Shown here in pieces: positions 6,347 through 12,717 of a stretch of 13,421 nt of DNA (positions are counted from its first letter, which is position 1; the number at the start of each line of letters is the position of its first letter). The stretch lies in contig JBDRCM010000034.1 in NCBI GenBank assembly GCA_043821725.1, forward strand, positions 1-13,421. Reading direction: 5' to 3'. The notes beneath the pieces are model-generated. The model worked only from the letters and a program-made list of their open reading frames with translations. It ran no database searches and was not told the origin of the DNA. The stretch comes from CAYHSR01 sp043821725 (GTDB lineage: Bacteria; Patescibacteriota; Patescibacteriia; Magasanikbacterales; GWA2-37-8). Both the position numbers and the translations under genes were made by a program.

Positions 6347-6769
6347 TTACTCAATAGTAATGCCCATCTGCTTGGCAGTTCCTTCAATCATTCTCATTGC
6401 GGCTGAAATATCATCAGTGTTCAAGTCAGGCATTTTCTTTTCAGCTATTTCTTTAATTTGTTGTTTTGTAATTTTGCCCACTTTTTCCTGCAGTGGTTTT
6501 GCAGACGCTTTTTTGACCCCTGCCGCTTTTTTAATGAGCTCTGCCGTCGGCTGTGTCTTCATTATGAAATTAAAGCTTCTGTCCTCATATACTGTAATAA
6601 TAACCGGCACAACCTCTCCTTTTTTATCCTGTGTTTTATCGTTAAATTCTTGGCAGAATGCCTGAATGTTCACGCCGTGCTGTCCTAAGGCCGGTCCGAC
6701 CGGCGGAGCGGGGTTGGCGGCTCCTCCTGTTATTTGTAGCTTTATCTGTCCCATTATTTTTTTAGCCAT
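6347..6769 (-). CDS. rplK: 50S ribosomal protein L11
   Basis: L11 binds the GTPase-associated region of 23S rRNA at the base of the L7/L12 stalk and takes part in factor binding and the stringent response. The 140-residue protein is full length. It shows the N-terminal domain start (KLQITGGAANPAPPVGPALGQHGVNIQAFCQEFN), the linker KTQPTAELIKKAAG, and the rRNA-binding C-terminal domain (KVGKITKQQIKEIAEKKMPDLNTDDISAAMRMIEGTAKQMGI). It follows nusG in the usual order, with an 84-base gap holding a strong hairpin. The normal partner rplA is missing downstream. Confidence 0.98.
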   Translation of the reverse strand: MAKKIMGQIKLQITGGAANPAPPVGPALGQHGVNIQAFCQEFNDKTQDKKGEVVPVIITVYEDRSFNFIMKTQPTAELIKKAAGVKKASAKPLQEKVGKITKQQIKEIAEKKMPDLNTDDISAAMRMIEGTAKQMGITIE

Positions 6770-6799
6770 AAATTTTTACTGGTTGGATTATTATTCAAA

Positions 6800-6849
6800 G
6801 ATTGGGCTGTAGAAGCGCTTTTTAATAATTTAAAATAGCACAGCCAATC
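6800..6849 (-). promoter_or_regulatory. Structured leader between nusG and rplK
   Basis: On the minus strand this 50-base segment folds into one long hairpin. GATTGGCTGT pairs with ACAGCCCAATC (one bulged C), then GCT with AGC beside a 6-base internal loop GCTTCT. Finally TTTTAA pairs with TTAAAA around the tetraloop ATTA. It begins 4 bases past the nusG stop and ends 30 bases before the rplK start. Only three T follow, so it is a poor terminator. In other bacteria the rplK leader is the site where L1 represses translation, and this could be an equivalent, an RNA-processing site or an attenuator. Confidence 0.6.
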
Positions 6850-6853
6850 GTTT

Positions 6854-7399
6854 TTATATTTTTTTAACCTGCATTGCATCCAATTCTGTTGGCGTCTCTC
6901 TGCCAAACATTGTGATGAGAACTTTGATCTTTCCGCGATTTTCATCAACTGCAGATACTTTTCCTTCAAAATTCTTAAACGGCCCGTCAATAATGGAAAC
7001 CGAGTCATCAACATCAAGGTCAATTTTGTGCTGGGGCTCTTCGGCCTTCATTCTTTTCATCAGCGTGTCAACTTCTTTCTGATCCACCGGAGTCGGCGTA
7101 GTTCCTGATCCGACAAATCCGGTTACATTCGGAGTGTTGCGCACAACATACCATGAATCATCCGTAACAATCATCTCAACAAGAACATATCCCGGGAAGA
7201 TTTTCTCCTCAACCGTGCTTCTCTTGCCGTTCTTAATTTTAATCTTTTTTTCCTTTGGAACGATTACATTAAAAATTTTATCCTGCATGTCAAAAGAATC
7301 AATCCTTTGTTCAAGATTGTGTTTTACGTTTTCTTCGTATCCGCTGTAAGTGTGAAGCACGTACCAGCGTCGCCCAAGGTCTAAAGTTTGTTTAGCCAT
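6854..7399 (-). CDS. nusG: Transcription termination/antitermination factor NusG
   Basis: NusG binds RNA polymerase, alters pausing, and links transcription to Rho or the ribosome. The 181-residue protein has the NGN domain (about 10-115, starting RRWYVLHTYSGYEENVKHNLEQR, with EEKIFPGYVLVEM and the VRNTPNVTGFVG segment) and a C-terminal KOW domain (about 128-181, with VSIIDGPFKNFEGKVSAVD and the final FGRETPTELD). All parts are intact. It starts 2 bases after the secE stop without a Shine-Dalgarno sequence, so translation is probably coupled to secE. Confidence 0.98.
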   Translation of the reverse strand: MAKQTLDLGRRWYVLHTYSGYEENVKHNLEQRIDSFDMQDKIFNVIVPKEKKIKIKNGKRSTVEEKIFPGYVLVEMIVTDDSWYVVRNTPNVTGFVGSGTTPTPVDQKEVDTLMKRMKAEEPQHKIDLDVDDSVSIIDGPFKNFEGKVSAVDENRGKIKVLITMFGRETPTELDAMQVKKI

Positions 7400-7401
7400 A
7401 A

Positions 7402-7590
7402 TTAGATTATCATTTTAAATCCAATTTCAAAAATATAGTCCAAAATGCTAAAAAAAAGCGCCATGCCAATGCTCATTGCAATGACCAGCACGCTATAATT
7501 AATTGTCTGCTTTTTTGTCGGCCAGCTTACTTTTTTCAGTTCTCTGTATGAACCGACAAAATATGACTTGATTGGTTCCACTATTTCCAT
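7402..7590 (-). CDS. secE: Preprotein translocase subunit SecE
   Basis: SecE clamps SecY in the protein-conducting channel of the inner membrane. This is the short single-helix form of 62 residues. An amphipathic N-terminal helix carries the family motif ELKKVSWPTKKQ (17-28), followed by one transmembrane helix (about 32-58). The order secE-nusG-rplK is typical. A perfect consensus promoter lies about 47 bases upstream, so this gene opens the operon. Confidence 0.96.
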   Translation of the reverse strand: MEIVEPIKSYFVGSYRELKKVSWPTKKQTINYSVLVIAMSIGMALFFSILDYIFEIGFKMII

Positions 7591-7636
7591 ATTTTTTGTT
7601 TTTAAAAACAGCCCTTGAGCCGTTTATTATGCTCAT

Positions 7637-7665
7637 ATTATATATTATGCGTTGATAATTGTCAA
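7637..7665 (-). promoter_or_regulatory. Perfect consensus promoter for secE-nusG-rplK
   Basis: On the minus strand, TTGACA (7660-7665) and TATAAT (7637-7642) are separated by exactly 17 bases, matching the vegetative sigma consensus at all 12 positions. Transcription would start near 7630, giving a leader of about 40 bases. Confidence 0.88.
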
Positions 7666-7690
7666 GCTCTTCTGTGGATATGCAAAGAGC
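7666..7690 (-). terminator. Weak hairpin after gyrB
   Basis: GCTCTT and AAGAGC form a 6-bp stem with a 13-base loop, directly against the -35 box of the secE promoter. No T-run follows, so termination of gyrB here is doubtful, and read-through into secE is possible. Confidence 0.3.
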
Positions 7691-7710
7691 ACGGTTTGGC
7701 GACAGACCCT

Positions 7711-9963
7711 TTATATATCTAAATTTTCAACCTGCTTGGCATGCGTCTGTATGAATTTTTTTCTTGGAGCCACCTCATCGCCCATCAGTATTTCAAATGT
7801 TTCATTTGCGGCTTCTGCGTCGTCAATTGTTACTTTTTTCATTTTTCTTTTTTCCGGATCCATTGTTGTGTTCCAAAGTTGTTCAGGATCCATTTCCCCC
7901 AAACCTTTATATCGCTGTATATTTACTTTCATTCCTCCTATTCTAATTGTGTTATTTTCCTCTTCAGAGTTGGTTTCGTCCGAATTGGCTAATTCTTCAT
8001 CATTTGCGCTAATATTTTCAACCTTAGCGCTCTTTTTTTGTTTTGCGCCTGTGTTCAATTTGTTCAATTCAGCCAGATATGCTTCTTTTTCCTCATCTGT
8101 GTAAACATAGTGCAAATCTTTGTTATATTTTATTCCATAAAGAGGTGGCTGTGCAATGCATATATGGCCGTTTGTTATCAAATCGGGAAAGTAGCGGTAA
8201 AAAAAAGTTAATAGCAAAGTCCGTATGTGAGAGCCGTCAACATCAGCGTCAGTCATAATAACGATTTTGTTATATCTTAGCTTTGTTATGTCAAACTGCT
8301 CGCCAATGTTTGTGCCTAAGGCGATGATCAATGACTTAAGCTCGTTGTTGGAGAGGATTTTATCAAGACGCGCCTTTTCAACGTTCAATACTTTTCCGCG
8401 CAATGGGAGAATTGCCTGAAATCCTCTGTCGCGTCCTTGTTTGGCACTTCCACCGGCGCTGTCGCCTTCCACAATATACAGTTCTGATTCTTCAGCGTTT
8501 CTGCTGGAGCAGTCCGCAAGCTTGCCCGGCAGTGTAAATCCTTCTAGCGCGCCTTTGCGAAGAATCGTATCGCGAGCCATTTTTGCCGCATTGCGGGCGC
8601 GCGCTGACAAAAGGCATTTGCCTATTATCGCTTCAGCGTCTTTTGGGTTTTCTTCAAGAAAAATCAAAAAGGCCTCGCTCATAACAGCGTCAACAATTGA
8701 CTTAACTTCCATGTTCCCAAGCTTTGCCTTTGTCTGGCCTTCAAACTGCGGTTCTCTGACTTTTACTGATATGATCGCGTTAAGCCCTTCGCGCGCGTCT
8801 TCTCCGCTTAAATTCGCGTCCTTTTCCTTTAATATGTTTTTATTGCGCGCGTAAGTGTTCAGCGAGCGCGTAAGAGATGACCGGAAGCCGGCCATATGGG
8901 TTCCGCCTTCAGGGTTGAAAATGTTGTTTGTAAAAGCGAACACGGATTCGGTATATTCGCCTGTGTATTGCAATGCAACTTCCACCATTACATCATCCTG
9001 CTCTTTTTCAACATAAAAAATATTTTCGTTTTTTACTTCTTTTGCTTTATTAAGATGGCGAATATATGAATTTATTCCTCCCTCAAAATAGAATTGGAAT
9101 ATTGGATTTGGATATTTTATTGAAGTTTTATCTTTTTCTTTTTCTTCTTCCAATCTCTCGTCGCTGATGAAAATTCTAACTCCCTTATTCAAATATGCCT
9201 GTTGTCTTATATGATCAATAATTATTTTCCATTCAAAATCCAATGTATCAAAAATTGTATCATCCGGCCTAAAGATTATTGTGCTTCCTGTTTTTTTTGT
9301 TTTACCGATTGCTTTAACTTTTTTTACCGGCTTGCCTCCGTTCTTGTATTCCTGCGCCCATATTTTTCCATCCCTTCTTATCTCAGCTCTCGCATATGAA
9401 GACAGCGCATTCACAACTGACACGCCAACGCCGTGCAATCCGCCTGACACCTTGTATCCGCCTTCGCCGAATTTTCCTCCAGCATGAAGTTTTGTCATCA
9501 CAACTTCAAGCGCGCTCATTTTTTCAATCGGATGTATGTCAACCGGAATTCCGCGTCCATTGTCTTCAACCCTAACCAAATTATCAGGAAGAAGAGTAAT
9601 TTTTATTTCAGAGCAAAATCCGGCCATTGCTTCATCAATGGAGTTGTCCATCACTTCCCAGATCAAATGATGCAGTCCGCTTGGGCCTGTTGATCCAATA
9701 TACATTCCGGGTCTTTTTCTCACTGCGGCAAGTCCTTCTAAAACAGTAATATTTTTTGCTTTGTATTCACCCGGTACATTGGATTGGGCAGAGGATTTAG
9801 ACCGTGCTTTTGCGGTTTTTTTTATCAGAGCCGGTATTTTTTCGGATTTTGCTTTTTTATTTGATTCCAGCTTTTTTTTAGCTGATTTTGTGTTTAATAC
9901 TGAGGCTTCGCGCTTTTTGGATTTTATTTTGATAATTCCTTTTTGAACTCGTTTTTTAGGCAT
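7711..9963 (-). CDS. gyrB: DNA gyrase subunit B with a lysine-rich N-terminal tail
   Basis: GyrB is the ATPase subunit of gyrase, which introduces negative supercoils with GyrA. The GHKL ATPase domain begins near residue 71, with E103 (the catalytic Glu in WEVMDN), D134 in EDNGRGIP, and GGLHGVG (174-180). A transducer domain follows. The Toprim domain has EGDSAGG (499-505) and the metal-binding Asps of TDADVDGSH (571-579). The C-terminal part has QRYKGLGEMDPEQLWNTTMDP (683-703) and ends VENLDI, which argues for GyrB over ParE. Two oddities stand out. A tail of about 62 residues rich in Lys, Ala and Ser precedes the usual start. An acidic, Ser/Asn-rich linker spans about 638-675. No later ATG, GTG or TTG restores a normal start before GMYIG, so the tail is probably real. 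Confidence 0.95.
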   Translation of the reverse strand: MPKKRVQKGIIKIKSKKREASVLNTKSAKKKLESNKKAKSEKIPALIKKTAKARSKSSAQSNVPGEYKAKNITVLEGLAAVRKRPGMYIGSTGPSGLHHLIWEVMDNSIDEAMAGFCSEIKITLLPDNLVRVEDNGRGIPVDIHPIEKMSALEVVMTKLHAGGKFGEGGYKVSGGLHGVGVSVVNALSSYARAEIRRDGKIWAQEYKNGGKPVKKVKAIGKTKKTGSTIIFRPDDTIFDTLDFEWKIIIDHIRQQAYLNKGVRIFISDERLEEEKEKDKTSIKYPNPIFQFYFEGGINSYIRHLNKAKEVKNENIFYVEKEQDDVMVEVALQYTGEYTESVFAFTNNIFNPEGGTHMAGFRSSLTRSLNTYARNKNILKEKDANLSGEDAREGLNAIISVKVREPQFEGQTKAKLGNMEVKSIVDAVMSEAFLIFLEENPKDAEAIIGKCLLSARARNAAKMARDTILRKGALEGFTLPGKLADCSSRNAEESELYIVEGDSAGGSAKQGRDRGFQAILPLRGKVLNVEKARLDKILSNNELKSLIIALGTNIGEQFDITKLRYNKIVIMTDADVDGSHIRTLLLTFFYRYFPDLITNGHICIAQPPLYGIKYNKDLHYVYTDEEKEAYLAELNKLNTGAKQKKSAKVENISANDEELANSDETNSEEENNTIRIGGMKVNIQRYKGLGEMDPEQLWNTTMDPEKRKMKKVTIDDAEAANETFEILMGDEVAPRKKFIQTHAKQVENLDI

Positions 9964-9998
9964 AAGTTAGCTAATTTGCTATTATTTAAGATGTTAAC

Positions 9999-10027
9999 AT
10001 TTTACCATATTTTTAAATTTTGTGCAA
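9999..10027 (-). promoter_or_regulatory. Promoter for gyrB
   Basis: On the minus strand, TTGCAC (10022-10027) and TAAAAT (9999-10004) are 17 bases apart, with a TGG just before the -10 box giving an extended -10. The start would be near 9992, about 29 bases before the gyrB ATG. It is back to back with the tRNA-Val promoter, with only 25 bases between the two -35 boxes. Confidence 0.6.
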
Positions 10028-10052
10028 CATAGCGCGTGGCATGCAAAAACGC

Positions 10053-10081
10053 TTGATTGGCTGTAAAAAATGTGATATATT
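10053..10081 (+). promoter_or_regulatory. Promoter for tRNA-Val and the following gene
   Basis: TTGATT (10053-10058) and TATATT (10076-10081) are 17 bases apart. The -10 box ends 8 bases before the mature tRNA 5' end, so transcription probably begins at or within two bases of tRNA position 1. Confidence 0.65.
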
Positions 10082-10089
10082 AAAGGAAA

Positions 10090-10163
10090 GCACGCATAGC
10101 TCAGTTGGTTAGAGCGTGCGGTTCACATCCGCAAGGTCGTCCGTTCGAGCCGGATTGCGTGCA
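10090..10163 (+). tRNA. tRNA-Val (anticodon CAC)
   Basis: A full cloverleaf is present. The acceptor is GCACGCA/TGCGTGC with discriminator A; the D arm is GCTC/GAGC; the anticodon stem is TGCGG/CCGCA around TTCACAT; the T arm is GTCCG/CGGAT around TTCGAGC. Positions 34-36 read CAC, which decodes GUG. CCA is not encoded. The next gene starts 18 bases after the tRNA, so the two are probably cotranscribed and separated by 3' processing of the tRNA. Confidence 0.96.
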
Positions 10164-10181
10164 CGAATTAATATTTATACT

Positions 10182-10685
10182 ATGCCTAAAAATTTAGCAA
10201 AAGAAGATGCCAATATTGGAGAGATTTTATTTACTTGGAAAGTTAAAGAATATGAAGACGAGAGTAAAACTCGCGGATGGTATGTTTTTATTGGTGTTGT
10301 GGGAGTTCTGCTGTTTGCCTTCGGCCTTTTCACAAGCAACTATCTTTTTGTAATGATAGTGGTATTGTTTGGAATAATCATGTTTTTGCACGGGATGCAA
10401 CCGTCGTTGGAAGTGGATTTTGCAATTACCGACACAGGAATAATTGTTGGAAATAAATTTTATACATTTGGCGAGCTTGAAAGTTATTGGCTGATATATA
10501 ATCCGCCATCAATAAAAAACCTATATTTTTCATTTGACAGGATGCTAAAGCATCGGTTACGAATTCCATTATTGGATAATGATCCGCGTCCGATCCGTGA
10601 ATTTTTAGATGAATATATTGAAGAAGACCTTGACCAAGAAGACGAGCCGTTTAGCGACCGTCTTGCGAGATTTTTTAATTTATAG
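10182..10685 (+). CDS. Two-helix membrane protein of unknown function
   Basis: I do not recognise a named family. The 167-residue protein begins with a polar segment (1-31, ILFTWKVKEYE). Two transmembrane helices follow (about 33-50 and 53-70), then a cytosolic domain. That domain has strands SLEVDFAITDTGIIVGNKFYTFGELESYWLIYNPP, LYFSF and LRIPL, and a helix around PIREFLDEYIEEDLDQEDE. This is a PH-like arrangement, as in the protein at 3665-4201, though with little sequence identity. A longer open frame starts at 10116, but that would place the start inside tRNA-Val, so the ATG at 10182 is used. There is no Shine-Dalgarno sequence. It is probably made from the tRNA-Val transcript. Confidence 0.82.
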   Translation: MPKNLAKEDANIGEILFTWKVKEYEDESKTRGWYVFIGVVGVLLFAFGLFTSNYLFVMIVVLFGIIMFLHGMQPSLEVDFAITDTGIIVGNKFYTFGELESYWLIYNPPSIKNLYFSFDRMLKHRLRIPLLDNDPRPIREFLDEYIEEDLDQEDEPFSDRLARFFNL

Positions 10686-10766
10686 TACAATTCTGCAACT
10701 CGGATTAAATTGCCGACTCGTTAAAGGGAAGGCCGCCGAATTATGATTAATTAAAAAAGTTAAAAT

Positions 10767-10841
10767 GTTCTCGTCGTTCAATGGATAGGACACCAGTTTG
10801 CGGAACTGGCAATGCAGGTTCGATTCCTGCCGAGAGCACCA
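10767..10841 (+). tRNA. tRNA-Arg (anticodon GCG), CCA encoded
   Basis: The cloverleaf is complete. The acceptor is GTTCTCG/CGAGAGC with discriminator A; the D arm is GTTC/GGAC with GGA in the loop, where A20 is an arginine identity base; the anticodon stem is CCAGT/ACTGG around TTGCGGA; the T arm is GCAGG/CCTGC around TTCGATT. CCA at 10839-10841 is encoded, unlike in the other two tRNAs. Positions 34-36 read GCG, which decodes CGC and CGU directly. Most bacteria use an ACG gene whose A34 is converted to inosine by TadA. Confidence 0.94.
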
Positions 10842-10850
10842 TGCAGTGAA

Positions 10851-10904
10851 CGGTTCTGAGCGACCTAGAGGGTTGACCTTCTAGTACAAGTCGCCGAGTG
10901 ACCG
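10851..10904 (+). ncRNA. Compact RNA structure trailing tRNA-Arg
   Basis: Ten bases past the tRNA CCA, a three-part hairpin can be drawn. The base stem is CGGT/ACCG (10851-10854 with 10901-10904), then an internal loop. The middle stem is GCGAC/GTCGC (10860-10864 with 10890-10894), with a TACAA bulge on the 3' side. The top stem is CTAGAGGG/CCTTCTAG, 8 bp with one G-U pair, capped by TTGA. An intrinsic terminator follows at 10914-10940. This is far more structure than a tRNA trailer needs, and no open reading frame explains it. It may be a small RNA released when tRNA-Arg is processed. I do not recognise a known RNA family. Confidence 0.55.
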
Positions 10905-10913
10905 AGATACTTC

Positions 10914-10940
10914 AAAAGACACCGTTTTAGGTGTTTTTTT
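10914..10940 (+). terminator. Terminator after the tRNA-Arg transcript
   Basis: AAAAGACACC (10914-10923) pairs with GGTGTTTTTT (10930-10939), with one G-U pair and a 6-base loop. The core is the 5-bp ACACC/GGTGT stem followed by seven T. Confidence 0.78.
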
Positions 10941-10942
10941 GA

Positions 10943-10971
10943 TTGACTCTAAGCTAAAATAGTAGTAAAAT
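10943..10971 (+). promoter_or_regulatory. Promoter between tRNA-Arg and the coiled-coil gene
   Basis: TTGACT (10943-10948) and TAAAAT (10966-10971) are 17 bases apart and lie immediately after the tRNA terminator. Transcription would start near 10978. No annotated gene starts close by, so it seems to serve the short unit at 10994-11087. Confidence 0.5.
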
Positions 10972-10993
10972 ACTAATGTTTTAAACTTATTTT

Positions 10994-11087
10994 ATGGAGG
11001 AAAATATAATTAATGATTTTAAATAAATCTATTCCTCGCAGCTCTGCTGCGGGGTAATTCATTATGCAGTCGGCTTTTTTGCCCTAT
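10994..11087 (+). other. Possible short transcript: micro-ORFs and hairpin
   Basis: After the promoter at 10943-10971 comes GGAGG (10996-11000), then an ATG at 11013 opening a 14-codon frame (MILNKSIPRSSAAG, to 11057). An alternative 10-codon frame starts at 10994 (MEENIINDFK). The 14-codon frame overlaps a hairpin, CCTCGCAGC/GCTGCGGGG (11034-11042 with 11046-11054, loop TCT). A second pairing, GCTGC (11046-11050) with GCAGT further on, would compete with it, and a run of six T follows. This could be a small RNA, a microprotein or a REP-like hairpin. The 12-base Shine-Dalgarno spacing is long, so translation is doubtful. Confidence 0.35.
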
Positions 11088-11155
11088 TTTGGAGTAATTA
11101 ATAGTATTTTTTATTCAAATTTGGCTAAACTTAGCTAAAAAAGCGAGTAAACCTA
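11088..11155. other. AT-rich spacer
   Basis: This links the short hairpin unit to the promoter of the coiled-coil gene. I see no gene or clear site in it. GGCTAAAC and AGCTAAAA are minor near-repeats. Confidence 0.5.
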
Positions 11156-11184
11156 TTGACAAATGTTGCTTTTTATGCTATACT
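11156..11184 (+). promoter_or_regulatory. Strong promoter for the coiled-coil gene pair
   Basis: TTGACA (11156-11161) and TATACT (11179-11184) are separated by 17 bases, 11 of 12 consensus positions. The start would be near 11191, giving a leader of about 80 bases. That leader contains a small hairpin, CGAAAA/TTTTCG (11202-11218). Confidence 0.8.
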
Positions 11185-11270
11185 TGATCTAAGTAGTTAA
11201 GCGAAAATGCATTTTTCGTCAAATTTATTGTAAAAAAATAATAAAAATAATTGAATTTTATTAAAATTAT

Positions 11271-12668
11271 ATGTCATTTGAGACACAAAGTTATAATCCT
11301 AATAAAGACAAAAGTATGCATAGAAATACACCAACAGCACGGTCAATGCCGGATGCTGAAGTTCCAGATCCTAATGTAGTGGCTATGGAACATGGAGCAA
11401 ATGCTCCTGAAATACAAATTAAGCCGTCAACTCTGTCTGAAAAAGATCCACATAGGCCATTATTGGTGGATTTTACGAAAATAAATAAAGAAGAAGTCAC
11501 TAATGAAGCGCATTTTGATAAGATACTTGCGCAGACCCAATATAAAGCAGGTTTAGATCAAACTAAATTAGAACAAGAGATGGCAGTGGGAAAAAGTTTG
11601 GAAGCAGATTTTTCAAAAGAAATCAAAAAATCTCATGAGCAGGAAATTAATCCTGCTTTGGCAAAACAGGCGCTTGAGAGACCGGAAAAACAATTTACTT
11701 CGGCCGACGAGGATACTTGGTTCAAAGAAGGAGATGTAATGTCAGCTAAAGTTGCCAAAGACGCAGAAGCAAGAGCCGAAGAAGCTCGTTTGCACGCAAG
11801 AGCTTTAAGACAGGAGATAGCAAATTTAAATTCAAAAATCCAAGGAGAAGAGTCAAAATTGGCTGATGCTGTAAATGCTCTTAAAAGTTTTGGAATTTTT
11901 AATCGCTCAACGCAAAAAAAAGAGCTTATTACATTAAAAAAAGCAGCTCAACTTGAAATATCTTCTCTTAAAAAAAGAAATTTTGAGGCCGTTGAAGAGT
12001 TGGAATTAATAGAAGGACAGCAAGGTGGAGTAAGCAAGCCAAAAACGTTTGGTGCTTTTGTAAGAAAACTCAAATTTGCTTTGGGATTTGCCGGCGCTTT
12101 AAGTGGCGCCAGCGTTGGAGCTGAAGGCGCAATGCAAGCTGAAGGGCAAAGAGATAAAATTATTCAAGCGCAAAAAAATAAAAATCAAGCAACAGTGGTG
12201 CAATTGCCTCCAAAAGACGCAATCCCAACAGGACCGGAAGAAAGCATGGCCGATCAAGTTGAAATTGAAGCCCAGGAATTGCCTGCAACCGTAGAAGCTG
12301 AAGAAGAAGGCAAAAAACCTTTAGCCAAAACAGATGAACAAGCAGAGCCGGATATTAGTCCTGATGAGAAAATTATGGCAAGCATGGATCTGCTGGCCTC
12401 GGAATCAACTAAAAAACTTGATGAATCATATTTTAAGGACGGGTGGTTTACAAAAAAAGTCAGTGAAAAATTCAATGGAGATAAAGAAAAGGCAATGAAA
12501 AAAGCAATTGAAATATATAAAGCATATGAGGCATTGGATAGAAACGACAGAGGCGCTACTTCGGGAGCCATTAAGGAACGTCAAGAACGACTTGATGATG
12601 AAGCACTGTATTCCTATGGATCGGACATTTGGAATGCTTTTGGGGAATCTATCCCGGGCAAATCATAA
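11271..12668 (+). CDS. Coiled-coil protein of unknown function, 465 residues
   Basis: I recognise no family. The N-terminal 60 residues are polar and proline-rich, likely disordered. Residues about 65-145 are helical and charged. Two coiled-coil stretches lie at about 160-204 (AEARAEEARLHARALRQEIANLNSKI) and 213-248. A short hydrophobic, small-residue segment (about 266-284, KLKFALGFAGALSGASVG) could insert in or lie on a membrane, but it is weak for a transmembrane helix. An acidic, Pro/Glu-rich linker (about 310-365) precedes a lysine-rich helical C-terminal domain (about 367-450). There is no signal peptide. It has a strong promoter but no Shine-Dalgarno site. A 104-residue gene follows 49 bases later and probably shares the transcript. 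A scaffold or structural role is a guess. Confidence 0.75.
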   Translation: MSFETQSYNPNKDKSMHRNTPTARSMPDAEVPDPNVVAMEHGANAPEIQIKPSTLSEKDPHRPLLVDFTKINKEEVTNEAHFDKILAQTQYKAGLDQTKLEQEMAVGKSLEADFSKEIKKSHEQEINPALAKQALERPEKQFTSADEDTWFKEGDVMSAKVAKDAEARAEEARLHARALRQEIANLNSKIQGEESKLADAVNALKSFGIFNRSTQKKELITLKKAAQLEISSLKKRNFEAVEELELIEGQQGGVSKPKTFGAFVRKLKFALGFAGALSGASVGAEGAMQAEGQRDKIIQAQKNKNQATVVQLPPKDAIPTGPEESMADQVEIEAQELPATVEAEEEGKKPLAKTDEQAEPDISPDEKIMASMDLLASESTKKLDESYFKDGWFTKKVSEKFNGDKEKAMKKAIEIYKAYEALDRNDRGATSGAIKERQERLDDEALYSYGSDIWNAFGESIPGKS

Positions 12669-12717
12669 TATTAAAAAACCCTCACATAGGTAAAATAATT
12701 CAATAATATAAAATAAT

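Noticed and set aside
7597..7610. 14-bp palindrome TGTTTTTAAAAACA in the secE leader
   Set aside because: It is simple A/T sequence that often arises by chance at this composition. I give it no function without conservation data.
8441..8854. Plus-strand open frame of 137 codons opposite gyrB
   Set aside because: It is a shadow of a highly conserved gene, without a ribosome binding site. The same holds for the other frames opposite gyrB, queA and nusG.
10116..10181. Longer N terminus for the membrane protein at 10182
   Set aside because: The extra 22 codons lie within tRNA-Val, and the encoded residues are arginine-rich tRNA translation.
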